Positions 49,031 to 60,122 are shown, counted from the stretch's first letter. The stretch is DNA of 64,000 nt from Scatophagus argus (GCF_020382885.2 NC_058511.1:5363501-5427500); one strand, 5' to 3'. The notes: generated by a model not told the origin, from the letters alone. A program made the numbers and translations.

Positions 49031-50442
49031 CATTCAAATGCAGAATATCAAGTTGATGAGAAGAGCTAGAGAAATACCCTCTGCCATTGCCAGAAAAAAA
49101 AACAAAAACTTTGCACATAATTCTCTCTCTCACCTTAGCCGCAGACTTAAGACTTAAGACTTGGACTTCAATCAGACAGATGTCACAACAATTACAACAA
49201 CACTTGACTACTATGAGGTTTGACTCCTTTGCAACCTGGACATAAAAACAATGAAGTCTTACATTTTTTGCAATAAAATGTTGAAGCAATTAAAAAATAA
49301 ATCGCCAAGCCGGCTATGCAGCTTCACACCTTTATGTTTAATTCTTACGGCTATGCACAGCAAAGATTTGATCTCATTTATCTAAAAAAGTTGTGTTTAA
49401 CACAGTGTGACAAACAATAGGGTCCATTATTTATTTTTCTGGAGCTTTCACCTAAATGACATGGCCTTTATCGGTTATGGTAAACTATAGGCCAGCAGTT
49501 TGTGTTCCTAAAGGTGCTTAATTGGATCAAATTAGAATAAAATTTAGAATAGGGCTTCTATGTCAACAGATCCATCCCTGTCGATCTTTCTTTGACTTCA
49601 GATTTTGGATTTGGACGTGTTTCAACAAAAGTAGAGCTTTTTGGCCGTTACTGGACTGAACAATCTCAGTTAAATCTGTGCTGAAATGTTTGTTAAATAC
49701 TTCTTTACTCTTAAATAAGAATTATAAAAAGCAAATTCCTTAAATTGTTAATGTATGAGATTAAAAGCCTCTCTAGAAATCAAGTTAGTTTTTTTTAAAT
49801 CATACTGACAAGTGAATTTTTCTTCATGCCAGCTCAATAGACTTTTTATCTTATTTCTATTTTTTTTTCAGCAATTAGCAGTGTTGTTTCATGTTGCTTT
49901 TTCTTTTACTTTTGGCTGTGGTAGTTTGGTTTTATTCCTCCTTTCTTCTGTTTCAGGCTTTTGGCCTTCAGAACTGAAAGCTTATTCACTTTACACTTCG
50001 TTCCCTCTTTGTTCTTATACTTTGTACTCATCTGAGGTGGGACATGCTGCCATGCTTTCCCAAACACCATTTTAGACTTTTACACTGACAGTGAATATTT
50101 AGCAGTAAACAAGCCTGCCTTCCTCTGTCAAAGGAGATTTTTAAAGGAAATGAAATGAATGAACTTGAACTTGAATTAGGAACTTTTTTGGTTCATCAGT
50201 GTTGGTTTTCATGTCACATATTTTTCATCATTAAAGAGTTCAGGCTACACCTCATGAAGTGCCACACTACTTAGACAAGGGCACTGCGTCCTTTTCCAAA
50301 AATAATCCTCGGTCCAGTGCAGTGCCTGAGGTGAATTTCAGCCCTCAGTTATGCACATTAATTCTCAGTAATTCAAACTCTCCAACACATGCAAACACAT
50401 CCTCCCTCTTGTCATTTAACTCACCTCCAGCTTTATGTACCC

Positions 50443-51949
50443 TACTGTGCAAAAGTCTTAGGCCACCATTAGATTTGTTGTTTTAGCAATGCTATAATAA
50501 CCGTATATAATTATTTCTCAGTCTCTGTATTAGAATGCAACCAGGAAATACATGAAACGTGTATGCAGTATTGAGCAACAGCAGGAACTTGGCTCTCTTA
50601 AATTTAAATGAATGTCATTGCTAACACCTGCATTTGTCCTGCTCATTTATGTCAAAATGACTGCTGTGACAAAGGTCTATTACTCCAAAACATGGTCTAG
50701 CACTTACACATATTGTATCAGTTGGATATCAACTCATTGGATGCTCACTAATATGCATACCACCAACTTTCAATCACACCATTCCATTCAAAATGCCAAA
50801 GCTCACAGAATTTTAGAGACATAAAATCATAATTTGCATCAGCAAGGCCACTCTCAAAGGGAAATCAGCAAACAAACTGGAGACCCAACATGTGGTACTG
50901 AAGCTGTTCTGAAGAAATTTGCAGAATCCGGAGGGGTCAAGCGCAGAAAAAGGATTGGAAGGCCAAGAAAACTTTCAAAATCTGATGAAAAATTTCTCAG
51001 AGTTTCTTCTTTGAGACACCAGAAGACGTCCAACAAAGACCTGGCTCAGCATCTGGCAGCTTCATCGGGATGCCAAGTTGAGCCTTGTAAAGTCTGAAGA
51101 AGCTTGATCAGGAATGATCTTTGTGGAAGGATAGCAGCCAAGAAACCACTTTTTCAGAAGGGGAACAGCATGAAAAGGCTAAGATATGCTAAAGCTGGCA
51201 AACATTGCAATGAACATCAGTGGAAAAGAGTATTATGGAGTGACGAATCCAAGCTTGAATCGTTTGGGTCCAGTTGTTGACAACACGTGAAAAGAAGAGT
51301 TGGAGAGGGATGGAAGAATGAGTACTTGCTGCCTTCAGTGAAACATGGTGGTGGGTCTGTCCTGGTTCAGGGCTGCATTTCTGCCAGTGGTGTTGGCGAT
51401 ATTGTCTGAATTGATGGGATCATGAATGCTGAAAAGAACAGACAGGTATCCTGCCATTCCTTCTGGAAAGCGTCTGATTGGGAATGGTTTTATTTTTCAG
51501 CATGATAACGATCCCAAGCACTGTGCCAATGCAGTGAAATCATATTTAAACAGCTGATAAAACACTGACAGTCACGGACTGGCCTCCACTGAGTCCAGAT
51601 CTGAATATCACAGAGGCAGTATGGGATCACCTGGATAGAGAAAGAAAGAAAAGACATCGGAAATCGGAAGAAGAACTCTGGGAGGTGCTGAAAGAAGCCT
51701 GTTATAATATACCAAAAGATTACTTTAGAAAACTTTATGACAGTCTCCCCAGAAGAATTCAAGATGTGCTCAGTGACAAGGGAGGTCACACTAAATGCTG
51801 ACTTTTGCCTGAAGAAGCCACTTTGTTCTCAAAATTGTGTGGATTTTAAAGTTTTGTGTACATGTTTCCTGTATTTTCTGTTTGTATCTTAATAAAGAGA
51901 GAAAAATAAACACGGATGGTCATTAAAAGTTTGCCAAAACAACAAATCT
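50443..51949 (+). mobile_element. Tc1/mariner-like DNA transposon, right end truncated
   Basis: The left end starts TACTGTGCAAAAGTCTTAGG. AGATTTGTTGTTTTAGCA (50471-50488) pairs with TGCCAAAACAACAAATCT (51932-51949) at 17 of 18 positions. The outer part of the right terminal repeat is absent, so no complete TA-flanked end remains. The body carries a broken transposase gene, and the element is fossil. Confidence 0.85.
50793..51801 (+). pseudogene. Tc1-like DD34E transposase pseudogene
   Basis: It starts ATG at 50793 (MPKLTEF then a stop). It resumes in another frame with an HTH-like SQREISKQTG, a basic linker KRRKRIGRPRKLS and a second DNA-binding part KTSNKDLAQHLAASSG. Catalytic codons are still seen: WSDESK (Asp near 51242), QHDNDPKH (Asp near 51510) and SPDLNITEAVW (Glu near 51613), with the frame shifted between the last two. 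Several stops and frameshifts rule out activity. The end GGHTKC-TGA is the usual C-terminus region. Confidence 0.85.
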
Positions 51950-53025
51950 GCACCAATCAATATTTTTATATTAACAACAACTCTGACTGTGCTTGATGCT
52001 CAGTTCGTTGTTATCCCACCCTCAGCTTTATGGTTTGGGTTCTTTCATCAGCCTCATTGCCGGCTTTCAGCTCTGATGAATCCACTACCTGCCCAGCCCC
52101 AAACGGCTGGCAGACAAAAGGTTAGTGACCAGCACGTGAACGTATAGAGGAGTATTTAGCAGAAAAGGAGCCATATATTTCCTCTTAAAAAAAATCAATG
52201 CTTTTATTTTGAACCGCTCAAATTTATTGTTGTTTTCACACCATTGCGTTGATTTTGTCATCATTTATCAAAAGCATTTGTCTTTCCCTGATATCTTAAC
52301 ACTTTAATATATCTCAGTTTTATTTATCTATGTATCGGTCATTTGTTTTGTCCTGCTGTGGTTTATCTGCAATACCAACAGCAATGATTACATACTTACT
52401 TAGTAGGATTTTAGATTTTATCCGATCTTCTGATCACATTTCTTCTCTTTTGACAAACGGCTGTCGAAGCTGAGGGCAGAGTCCCAGGAACACCAAGTGT
52501 CAAATTCTCTTAATAATAATTTTATTCAGCAAGTTTTTTGCAGTGATTCAGATATTGAAAGCCTTTGCACGGGAAGGTCCTCGTATTTCTGACAACAGAG
52601 AGCAGGTTGGGCCTTAAAAAAAATAAAATTTCTGTTTCTATTCAGAGTGTGTGCCAAAATCAAATAAGCTGACCCGGGGTCCTGTTTGGTTCTCTTCTTT
52701 TTCAGTTCTTTTCTAGCAGCCAAAATCAGAGACAACACAGTCAGTTTTTATTTCTGTGGCTTAGAAAATGTTGTATAAAACGTGTCAAAAAAATGTGTCA
52801 AAATTTCCTATAAATTTAGATACATTATACTCTGAAAAATTTGGCTTTGCGACAATTCAAAACAGAAAGGACAGTCTGTGGTGTGAGATACAGCACGATG
52901 GATGTTTACATTCCCATTTTCTATATAGTGTAAAATTTATCTTTCTAAGTAAATCTTGGGGGGTTTTTTGTGCCTTTCATCAAATAAAGCCCCTGACAGA
53001 CATTGGAGGAAGAAGAAGAAGAAAT
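51950..53025. other. Gene-free stretch
   Basis: AT-rich. 52070-52120 (CTCTGATGAATCC to CAAAAG|GTTAGT) looks faintly exon-like but is too short to support. A (GAA)n run lies at 53008-53022. Confidence 0.5.
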
Positions 53026-53285
53026 TTTGTTGGGAACCATGAACGTCTGGTCTAAAAGTTTGTGCCGCTTCATCAGGTAGAAGTTTTTAAAAGATATTTC
53101 TTGAGATAAGTGAAAACTTTGACCTGCTGATTACACTCGATGAAAAGTGAAAGAAGCGCTTTAGGAATCATCGTCTGAGAACCAAAACCTCCTGGATGTC
53201 CATCCAGTTGTTGTTGAGACATTTCAGCTTGGACCAAAGTGATGGACCCATTAAAAGACTGACGTTGCCTGACCATAGAACTGTG
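53026..53285 (+). repeat. Abundant teleost dispersed repeat (copy 2)
   Basis: ACTTTGACCTGCTGATTAC, CGATGAAAAGTGAAAG, GAATCATCGTCTGAGAACC, TGGATGTCCATCCAGTTGTT, GTTGAGACATTTCAGC and TTGGACCAAAGTGATGGACC match the right part of the same fish repeat as 42728-43050, here less decayed. Confidence 0.75.
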
Positions 53286-53994
53286 CCGCTAAAACCTTGT
53301 CAGTGGGCCTCATCTGGGGTTTTGCAAAACTGTCCAGCGTTTACTTTGTTGTCTGGTGATACGGTTGCTATAAAAACACAGCAGTCTCCCCTGCAATCCA
53401 TCATAGACCAGACACTGGACGGCACATTTGGTCTCAAAATTGCATTGATCTGCTGGTGAGCTCCGGTGAGTGCTGTGAGAGGTGAGATTGCTGGAAATTG
53501 CCTGCACAGGAACAATGTACCTGCGTCAGAGTCAAAGAGGGTCACCTGGTGTCTCCAAATGAAAAATCTATTTATGCTTGCTGTCCATTTTGAGCACAGA
53601 GTGTTTTTTTTTCCATTTTTTTACATGTAGACTAACTTTCTGTCTACCAGCTCTGTTATTACTCGGCAATGACTACCTGCCATGTTCTTTTTTTTGCCAC
53701 CTGAGGCCAGATAAGAGTCCAACATGATAGTTTTGTTTGATGTGAGTGATGAAAAAACAATGTTTGGAGAGATACAAGCATCTTCGCATCAGTGCGATAA
53801 GAGCTTTCACACAGTGAAAGACAATGTTTGGTATAACGGCTACTGAAAAATAAACATGGAAGAAAAGTTTCCACACACTGCATTGAATCTGCACGTCTCA
53901 GGTCATTAAGAGCGAACAATCCCCACAATAAAACTTTTTTTTAAATCCCAGCCGATGAACACACTTTGGTCTTTTTCACAGGGCGACAAAGATC
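53286..53994. other. Gene-free stretch
   Basis: Open frames on both strands at 53300-53545 resemble no known protein. The rest is AT-rich. Confidence 0.5.
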
Positions 53995-54038
<44 letters not shown>

Positions 54039-54039
54039 C
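53995..54039. repeat. (GATA)n microsatellite
   Basis: Eleven GATA units, directly joined to a LINE-type end. Confidence 0.97.
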
Positions 54040-54066
54040 TTTATTGATCCCGAGGGAAATTCAAGA
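54040..54066 (-). repeat. LINE-type 3' end attached to the GATA tract
   Basis: ACTTTATTGATCCCGAGGGA followed by AATTC, read on the minus strand, is the standard 3' end of a common fish non-LTR element whose tail is (TATC)n. The body to the right is not recognisable. Confidence 0.55.
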
Positions 54067-56341
54067 AGTCCATGAGTGCAGATGGAGTTGCATCCGCTGT
54101 ATATACCTGTTCAAAATCACACCTGGGTTGAAAGTACAGGTATGCTTAGATGATTTCAGCCTGCGGCACACAAACCTGCAAGCGTAAAAGCTGCCTGCAT
54201 CAATGCATACAAAAGTACTGCACGACAGTGGTATGTAAGAGAAAATAACTGCAAATAACAACCTGGATCCTGCAACTTCAGCAAACAGCAAACGGTGAGA
54301 ATACACTGCTGTCTATAATGGCAGGGTACAAACGCTGTGTAACTACAACAAACTCACATTTTTGAGCAGAGCAGCAGCATCAGAGCGATATCTGATGACA
54401 GTACACCCCAGTTTATTTGCGAGACACTTGCAATTCCAGGTGAGACAGTCACATTTTACTGGCAGGACAGAAAGAAAACACCTGTAATTACAAGAACATC
54501 AGCAACCCTCAAAGAAATGTATGTCCTGTCTCTGCAGACACCAAAGCCTGCCGATGTGAATATCCCACGGCCGCAAACTTGGGAAAAAGAGATTTTTCAC
54601 AGCTTTTATGTGGGAGAGGTGGCACTAAGAGAGACAAAACACTCTTAAGAAGATACACAGCGGTTCTCTGCTTTTGCATTTCCATCCACACTGCATATTT
54701 TTAGCTCAGCCGTGTACCAAATCAAAACATCTATTTTGTCTTTTTTGGCAGGCCTGTCATGATGTCATCCAGCCCCACCGTGACACACACGGCTGTCACC
54801 GCTGGTTGGCAGATGGTGAAATGTGGGCAAATGATTTGGTTCTAACTGGAACACAAAGAAACTGGTGCTAACACTAGCGAGGTAGCTGCTGTATAATTCA
54901 CATAAGCCAACTGAAAACATAGGAAATTGAATGTGTTAAATGCAGCTTTCTGGTGGTGCGGCATTTCAAGGCCTGAAGCCGAGGATATAAAAGCCATCCT
55001 TCAACGAAAGTAATTTAAATCACTTTTAGACAGAAAGGCTCTTCGCACAAATAAAAAATACAGTTATGTTCACAAGGTCTCCTGTAAATCAGAAAGAAGC
55101 ACCTCCTGACTGTACATGTTGATGCCGTAGCAGATCTCAGCCCGAGTGCTCTGGTTGCAGAACTCTTGGATGTCTCTGCTGAATCTCGTTGTGTTGCAAA
55201 TTTTACAGGCAGCGGGACGATCAACATGTCGTCCTTTAACTTGAAATCCCAACGTGTGTTTGTGCCTCGCCTGCTGATGATGCGGGTTGATTCTGTTCTT
55301 TTCCCTTTCTATTCTAGTCTATATGCTCTATTAACAGGGGTGCCTTTGTGGGTGGGCGTGGCCCGGATGGTTCAGGGGGGCCCAGACCTCCCGAGGTCCT
55401 GGACTGTGCCAGGAATTTTAAATATTTTTTTGTGTCAGAACTGTTTATTTATTCTAATATTTAACTCATTTATGTGGCCACATGGGGGCATTTGAAAAAA
55501 AAAAAACAATTGTGAACAAAGTGAATTTGTTAGCAGTGCTTACACATCCAGCGCCCGGCCACCAGTCAAATATTCTCTCTCTCTTTTATCTCCGTTTTTT
55601 TGCCCCTGGCCCCTCTTAATGCTTCACTACGTTCACAAGCTAGTGGCTAAGTGCGTCCATCTTTTATTATTTTGTATCCGCATTTGCCAGTTGCATCGCT
55701 AAGGGTGCTAACTGTGAGTATTACTAATGATGCAATATTATAGTTTAACTATAATAATGTATCGAGCTTTATTAACTAATTTATGTCAATAATTTAAGTC
55801 AAATGGTGGAGTAAAAAGTCCAGCATGGCTCTCTGAAATATAGTGAGATAGAAGTATTAAATAGCACAAAAGAGAAATACTCAAGTAAAGCAAAACTTTA
55901 ATTAAGTTCTTGAGTAAACATACTTACAGGTTACATTCAACCACTGATAATATGTTAAGTATGTAAATCTGAAAAATAACTGTTAAGTAAAATTGTCAAT
56001 TAGACTGAATGTAGTGGGGTAAAAATCCCCTCTTTAATGTAGTTAAGTATAAAGTGTCTTAAAATTAAAGTACCTCAAAACTTAAGTTCAGTATATGCAC
56101 TCAGGTATGTCTCGCCACCAAATATGCAGTAAAACTCAATATTGACGACAACAATGAAACAAATTAGCCTACTATTAAAACAGGAAGCAAATTTTGACGA
56201 AGCTACAGGCACAGTACACAGTATTTTATGTCTTTCAAATTGAAATACGCGTTTAAGTGACCGTGGTGATGACATTTATGGTTAATGTGTAAAAAAAAAC
56301 CAAAAACACTTATGGAAAACAAATAACATTTGTACAGTAAA
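54067..56341. other. Gene-free stretch before the rightward promoter
   Basis: It includes an A-run at 55496-55507 after a GC-rich block (55330-55410) and AT-rich sequence to 56340. A weak coding candidate on the minus strand is listed separately. Confidence 0.5.
55073..55175 (-). CDS. Weak candidate coding segment, unidentified
   Basis: On the minus strand an acceptor-like GATTCAG leads into codons with strong third-position C/G bias, reading RDIQEFCNQSTRAEICYGIN then MYSQEVLLSDLQETL and TGA at about 55073. The codon pattern stands out from its AT-rich surroundings. I know no homologue and find no partner exon, so it may be chance or the relic of a retrocopy. Confidence 0.2.
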
Positions 56342-56429
56342 CGTTACAGCGCGCCAACTCTTATTCGGCTAACCCCCCCGAAATTAACTCCTGCCTCGTG
56401 ACGTCAGACTCTTTCTGTGCGCTCGCGCT

Positions 56430-56486
<57 letters not shown>

Positions 56487-56560
56487 TCGCTCACTCCGCG
56501 TGAAACAAAGTGCAGCGTCCGCGAGAGCCCGTAGCGAAGCGAAAGGAGAAAGGAGAGAAT
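56342..56560 (+). promoter_or_regulatory. GC-rich promoter with CRE and CT/CG tract
   Basis: A palindromic CRE, TGACGTCA, lies at 56399-56406. It is followed by a C-run at 56430-56438, a (CT)n tract at 56438-56475, an alternating CG run at 56476-56486, and dense CpGs. This sits 200-360 bases upstream of ATG 56760 and resembles a CpG-island, TATA-less vertebrate promoter. The transcription start is not defined by the sequence. Confidence 0.5.
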
Positions 56561-56591
56561 GGAGCGGCTGAATCCACAACAGGAGGAATAA
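56559..56591 (+). other. Short uORF in the 5' leader of the rightward gene
   Basis: An upstream ATG at 56559 in GAGAATGG context encodes MERLNPQQEE and stops at TAA 56589-56591, about 170 bases before the main ATG. If transcription starts upstream of it, it could damp translation of the signal-peptide ORF. It is conditional on the unknown start site. Confidence 0.35.
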
Positions 56592-56759
56592 TAAACCACG
56601 AACTGAAGAAGAAGAAGACGACTGAAGGCGGCGGCGGCGGAGGAAGAGGCGGACAAGGAGAAGAAGAAGAAGGACAAACACGCTGGGAAGAAGAAAAGAA
56701 AAACTTTTCGGGGGGGAGAAAACAGTTAACAGACTCAACACACGGCCACGTTTAAAAAC

Positions 56760-56841
56760 ATGGATACACTTTTCTCTCTGTTCCCGGGACTCCTGTTTCT
56801 CTTCTGGGCAGTTAGTAACGTCTGCGGTCAAATCCCGACAG
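56760..56841 (+). CDS. First coding exon (signal peptide) of an unidentified rightward gene
   Basis: ATG 56760 (context ACATGG) opens 27 codons plus one base, ending at donor ACAG|GTAAGG in phase 1. The peptide MDTLFSLFPGLLFLFWAVSN then VCG-QIPT has the form of a signal peptide, with cleavage likely after Gly23. It follows a GC-rich purine-biased 5' UTR and a promoter with CpG clusters. The product should be secreted or a type I membrane protein. The phase-1 first intron is usual for Ig, fibronectin or MAM-type receptors, but the mature protein is not in the window and I do not recognise the gene. Confidence 0.65.
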
Positions 56842-58374
56842 GTAAGGAGGGAGAAAAACACCCCAGACAGTTTGTGGAGTCTTTCCTGTGTGTCGAAAAG
56901 AGAAAAGAAAAAGTTTGTTCCATCTGTGGACGCGTATGAATTTGTGACAGGTGTGTTTAGGTGTTGCGGGGGGAAAAGTTGTTGAAAACGCACCGCCGTG
57001 CTTGCTTTGGTCGCTTTGGGGCTGCTTTCGGAGGTGCTCGGATGCGGGACGTGCGGGTTTCAGAGAGTGAAGATGGTTCTTATGGTCGCTGTTAAAAACG
57101 ATAAATGCTTCCCTCGCCCGTGTGTGTGTGAGAGAGAGAGTTTTAGCCTTCAGTCTGTTTATCAAGTAGGTTGGCCTCATACTTAAACGATTGACAGACA
57201 CATTGGGCTGTGAATGTTATCTTTATGGTTTGAAACTAAAGTTGCAGTTGTCCGTTTCTGTATGGGGCTCTTATCGTGTCTCGGGACTCCGGAGTGAAGA
57301 TTTTCTGTATCTGGCGATCTAAATTTAAAGACCAAAGCGCACTGATAAAACTGCATTTACTGGCTGCATTGATAAAGCGGGGACCAACTTTTTGCAGTTT
57401 ATTTTGTTTTTGCAGCGGGTTCCCGGTTAACAGCGTTTATTCGAGCTTGTGTGGCAGCGTGCAGCCCGGCGAGCGGCGCACGGATGGAGAAAAAAGTTCC
57501 AGCTATTTAGAAATATAATGCGTGGTGATTACAGTGATCATGCACTTAATGCTGCTTCCGTCCTGTGATTCTCTCAGGGTGCCTTGCAGCCATGGCATTC
57601 AGCGGTTACTTCTGACTCACGTCCCTCTTTAATGCTGTCTGCGTGCTGTGTTATTTACTGTAAGTGTTGTTCTCCGTCGCAAACCAAACGATCCTCTTCT
57701 GCTCCAACTTTATTCGCCCTGCATGCAGTAAAAACCCGGTGGCTGTGGATGTAGCCTGTGCCGCCGATCGCCCGTTTGATGAAGTGAACGTTGTTCTTCT
57801 GGGGGATTTCAGGAGAGGAAATATAAAGTGCATCAGTTACTTTTTCCTCCCTGAAGACTCCGGCTCCATCTAATTACAAACTGGTCGTTGTGCGGAGATT
57901 TATGGTGTTGGGTGTGATTTTTAATGGGTTATCTGCAAGGCGGGGGCCGATGAGAACCCAAACTCAGAAATAGTCACAGTTCAGTTGCATGCAGCAGAGT
58001 GTATGATCCCGGTTCGGTCAATTAAACGGCAGTGGCGTTAAACTCCTCTTTATTTATTTTTTTGTCCCGGGCTTCAGGCTGCTGTTGGACAGTAAGAGCA
58101 ACCCGCAAATACCCGCAAATATATGCGTTTGCTCCCGTTCAGTCCGAGTATTCTGCAGAAAAACGTACGCACTCAAAAGGAAAAGCTGCTTCATGAGCTG
58201 CGGGACGATGCTGGTGAGAAAGTCCCCCCGAAATGAACTCGAGAAAGGAGTTAATCCTCCAGCTGTGGTGCGGGTCTGATCGGAGGAGAACCCGAAGTCC
58301 TTATGCTTTTTTTGTTTGTTTTTGTGTTTTTTCCTCTGCAGCTCTCGGGTCTCCACGCAAGCAAACTCTCTCTC

Positions 58375-58395
58375 TGTGTGTGTGTGTGTGTGTGT
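58375..58395. repeat. (TG)n microsatellite
   Basis: About 10 TG units, inverted relative to (CA)n at 58472-58504. Confidence 0.9.
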
Positions 58396-58468
58396 CTACC
58401 TGCGTGTCTGTCTGCGTGGCTGCTGTGCGTTTGATTTCCGCATTCGACAGGAGTTCGTTTCTGAACTC

Positions 58469-58471
<3 letters not shown>

Positions 58472-58504
<33 letters not shown>
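58472..58504. repeat. (CA)n microsatellite
   Basis: About 16 CA units. Confidence 0.93.
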
Positions 58505-58506
<2 letters not shown>

Positions 58507-58684
58507 GAGAGCCTCTCACACTTCTTCTCTTTATGTGCATTTCTGATGTTTTTATTCATTCCGTACATACCCTGAATTGAAACCATTACAGCAGCTGACC
58601 TGCAGACTCCCACTAAAACCTCATAAGGCTCCAGTAAAGGACACATCAGACTCTATTTAAGTGCTGGAAATGACTCCAAATGCA

Positions 58685-58790
58685 GATAAATAAATAAATA
58701 AATCAATCAATAATCGCTGTTTTCTGCCCCAGTGTTCGCTTTGGCCTGTTAATGATTTGCATAGAAATTACACATTAATTACCACTTCGT
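58685..58790. promoter_or_regulatory. Enhancer-like patch with octamer and homeodomain motifs
   Basis: (AATA)n passes into CAATCAATAATCG. GATTTGCATAG (an ATTTGCAT octamer core) and ACACATTAATTACC (TAATTA-type) follow within 30 bases of each other in non-repetitive sequence. This fits a POU/homeodomain-bound intronic enhancer, by motif only. Confidence 0.25.
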
Positions 58791-59382
58791 CTGTGAACGT
58801 TTTATTGCCTCCCCCACCTCCTCCTCTTACCCCATATATCCCATAACCACCACCCTCCCCCCTCCCTTCCCTTGTAGCCATTCCCCCCCAGGATAACAAA
58901 TGTGTGGAATTTCTTTGAGGCCTCTTTGGGAATCCGAGTGCCGTTAATTTGCAAGTAAATACTAGTGACGAGATGCTGCTGCTTTACGGACGGCGGGAGA
59001 GGGGCCATCATCAGTGTGGGAGGGGGGTTAAAAAGGGAGAACTTGCACTTGTTGGTTGTGTTGCAGAATAATAATCAGAATTAAGCGTGCGGCAGTAACA
59101 GCAATCAGTGAATCAGATACAAAGAAAAGGCTTCTCGCCTTGTGGTGACAGGACCCAGGATACGTGTGTTAATGCCCTGTGGTAATACCCTGTTCCTTAC
59201 GCGATAAGTTGGTGAAAAATGACGGAGTCTCGCTTGTCGTTTGTCACGACAGGAAGTCAGGTTTGGCGGTGGATTCGGTGAAACGTTGGAGCAGCGAGTC
59301 TGATGGGGTTTATTAACAGGTTGATGATCAATGCGGTCAGTACAGGAGGAAGTCACAGTAGACTCACTCACAGGGGAGGGTG

Positions 59383-59409
59383 GTGTGTGTGTGTGTGTGT
59401 GTGTGTGTG
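59383..59409. repeat. (TG)n microsatellite
   Basis: About 13 TG units. Confidence 0.9.
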
Positions 59410-59663
59410 CGTCAGTGGCCACTAGTCGCTCTCAGAAATCACCGACAAGGACAAGAAAACTCATCGGCAAGGACTTAAAACTGTCACATTTCGACAAAGT
59501 CACTTTGAGTTTGCGTTGAGGTGACTTCTCTCCAAATCCGTCTCATTTTTCCTTCTTCATCTTCGTTTCCCCATTTGGAAAGTCAAGCTGGAAATTGTGG
59601 CGTTTATGTAAATCTGCGTGTCTCGTCGCTTCTTATCGTGCCGTTCTGCGGCCTATCACTTAC

Positions 59664-59699
59664 AAAGTCAGTGTATCAGTCAGTCAGTCAGTCAGTCAC
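59664..59699. repeat. (CAGT)n microsatellite
   Basis: Five consecutive CAGT units with imperfect flanks. Confidence 0.85.
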
Positions 59700-59814
59700 C
59701 GAGTTTATGTTAATTTGACAACTTTCTAAATGTGTCCCCTCTCTGATCGAGCCGTGACACAGATTCCAGGCGTCTTTAATCTTAATGAAGTGAAATAATT
59801 GTTTTTCCATTAGT

Positions 59815-59950
59815 GTCTCCAGACGAATTAGAAGGCTGCCACTGAACACCAAATCTGAGCTGAGTTTAATTATAATTGTAAATTATTTCAAATATTTTCA
59901 ACATTAGAACCAAGTTGGTTTAATTATAATTACTTTTCAGCCCCATTTGT
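59815..59950. promoter_or_regulatory. AT-rich patch with duplicated palindromic motif
   Basis: GTTTAATTATAATT occurs at 59864-59877 and again at 59918-59931, 54 bases apart. Its core AATTATAATT is a perfect palindrome containing TAATTA-type homeodomain half-sites. The surrounding sequence is non-repetitive. Regulatory function is inferred. Confidence 0.3.
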
Positions 59951-60010
59951 GAGATGAAATGAAATGCGTGCGTTTTCCCGGAGAAAAGGCGAGAGAGAAG
60001 GGAGTGGAGA

Positions 60011-60040
60011 AGAGGAGGAGGAGGAGGAGGAGGAGGAGGA
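60011..60040. repeat. (GGA)n microsatellite
   Basis: Ten GGA units followed by A-rich sequence. Confidence 0.93.
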
Positions 60041-60122
60041 AAAAAGAAAACAAGAAGTGCAACCATTGGTTTTTGGCCGTGGGCATCTCCTCCACTCAAG
60101 AGACTGTGAAAACGGCAGGAGG

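Larger units (their letters stand above)
48622..50442. other. Gene-free stretch
   Basis: It contains a CA tract, a (TTCCT)n tract, and AT-rich sequence. The frame at 49812-50075 is Phe/Leu-rich low complexity. No gene. Confidence 0.5.

Noticed and set aside
53300..53545. Open frames on both strands beside a dispersed repeat
   Set aside because: Neither translation has a recognisable motif, and the left flank is repeat-derived.
56361..56993. Open frame of 210 codons on the minus strand
   Set aside because: It is produced by the CT/GA and GAA repeats of the promoter and 5' leader and runs antisense to the signal-peptide exon; composition is Arg/Glu/Ser/Leu low complexity.
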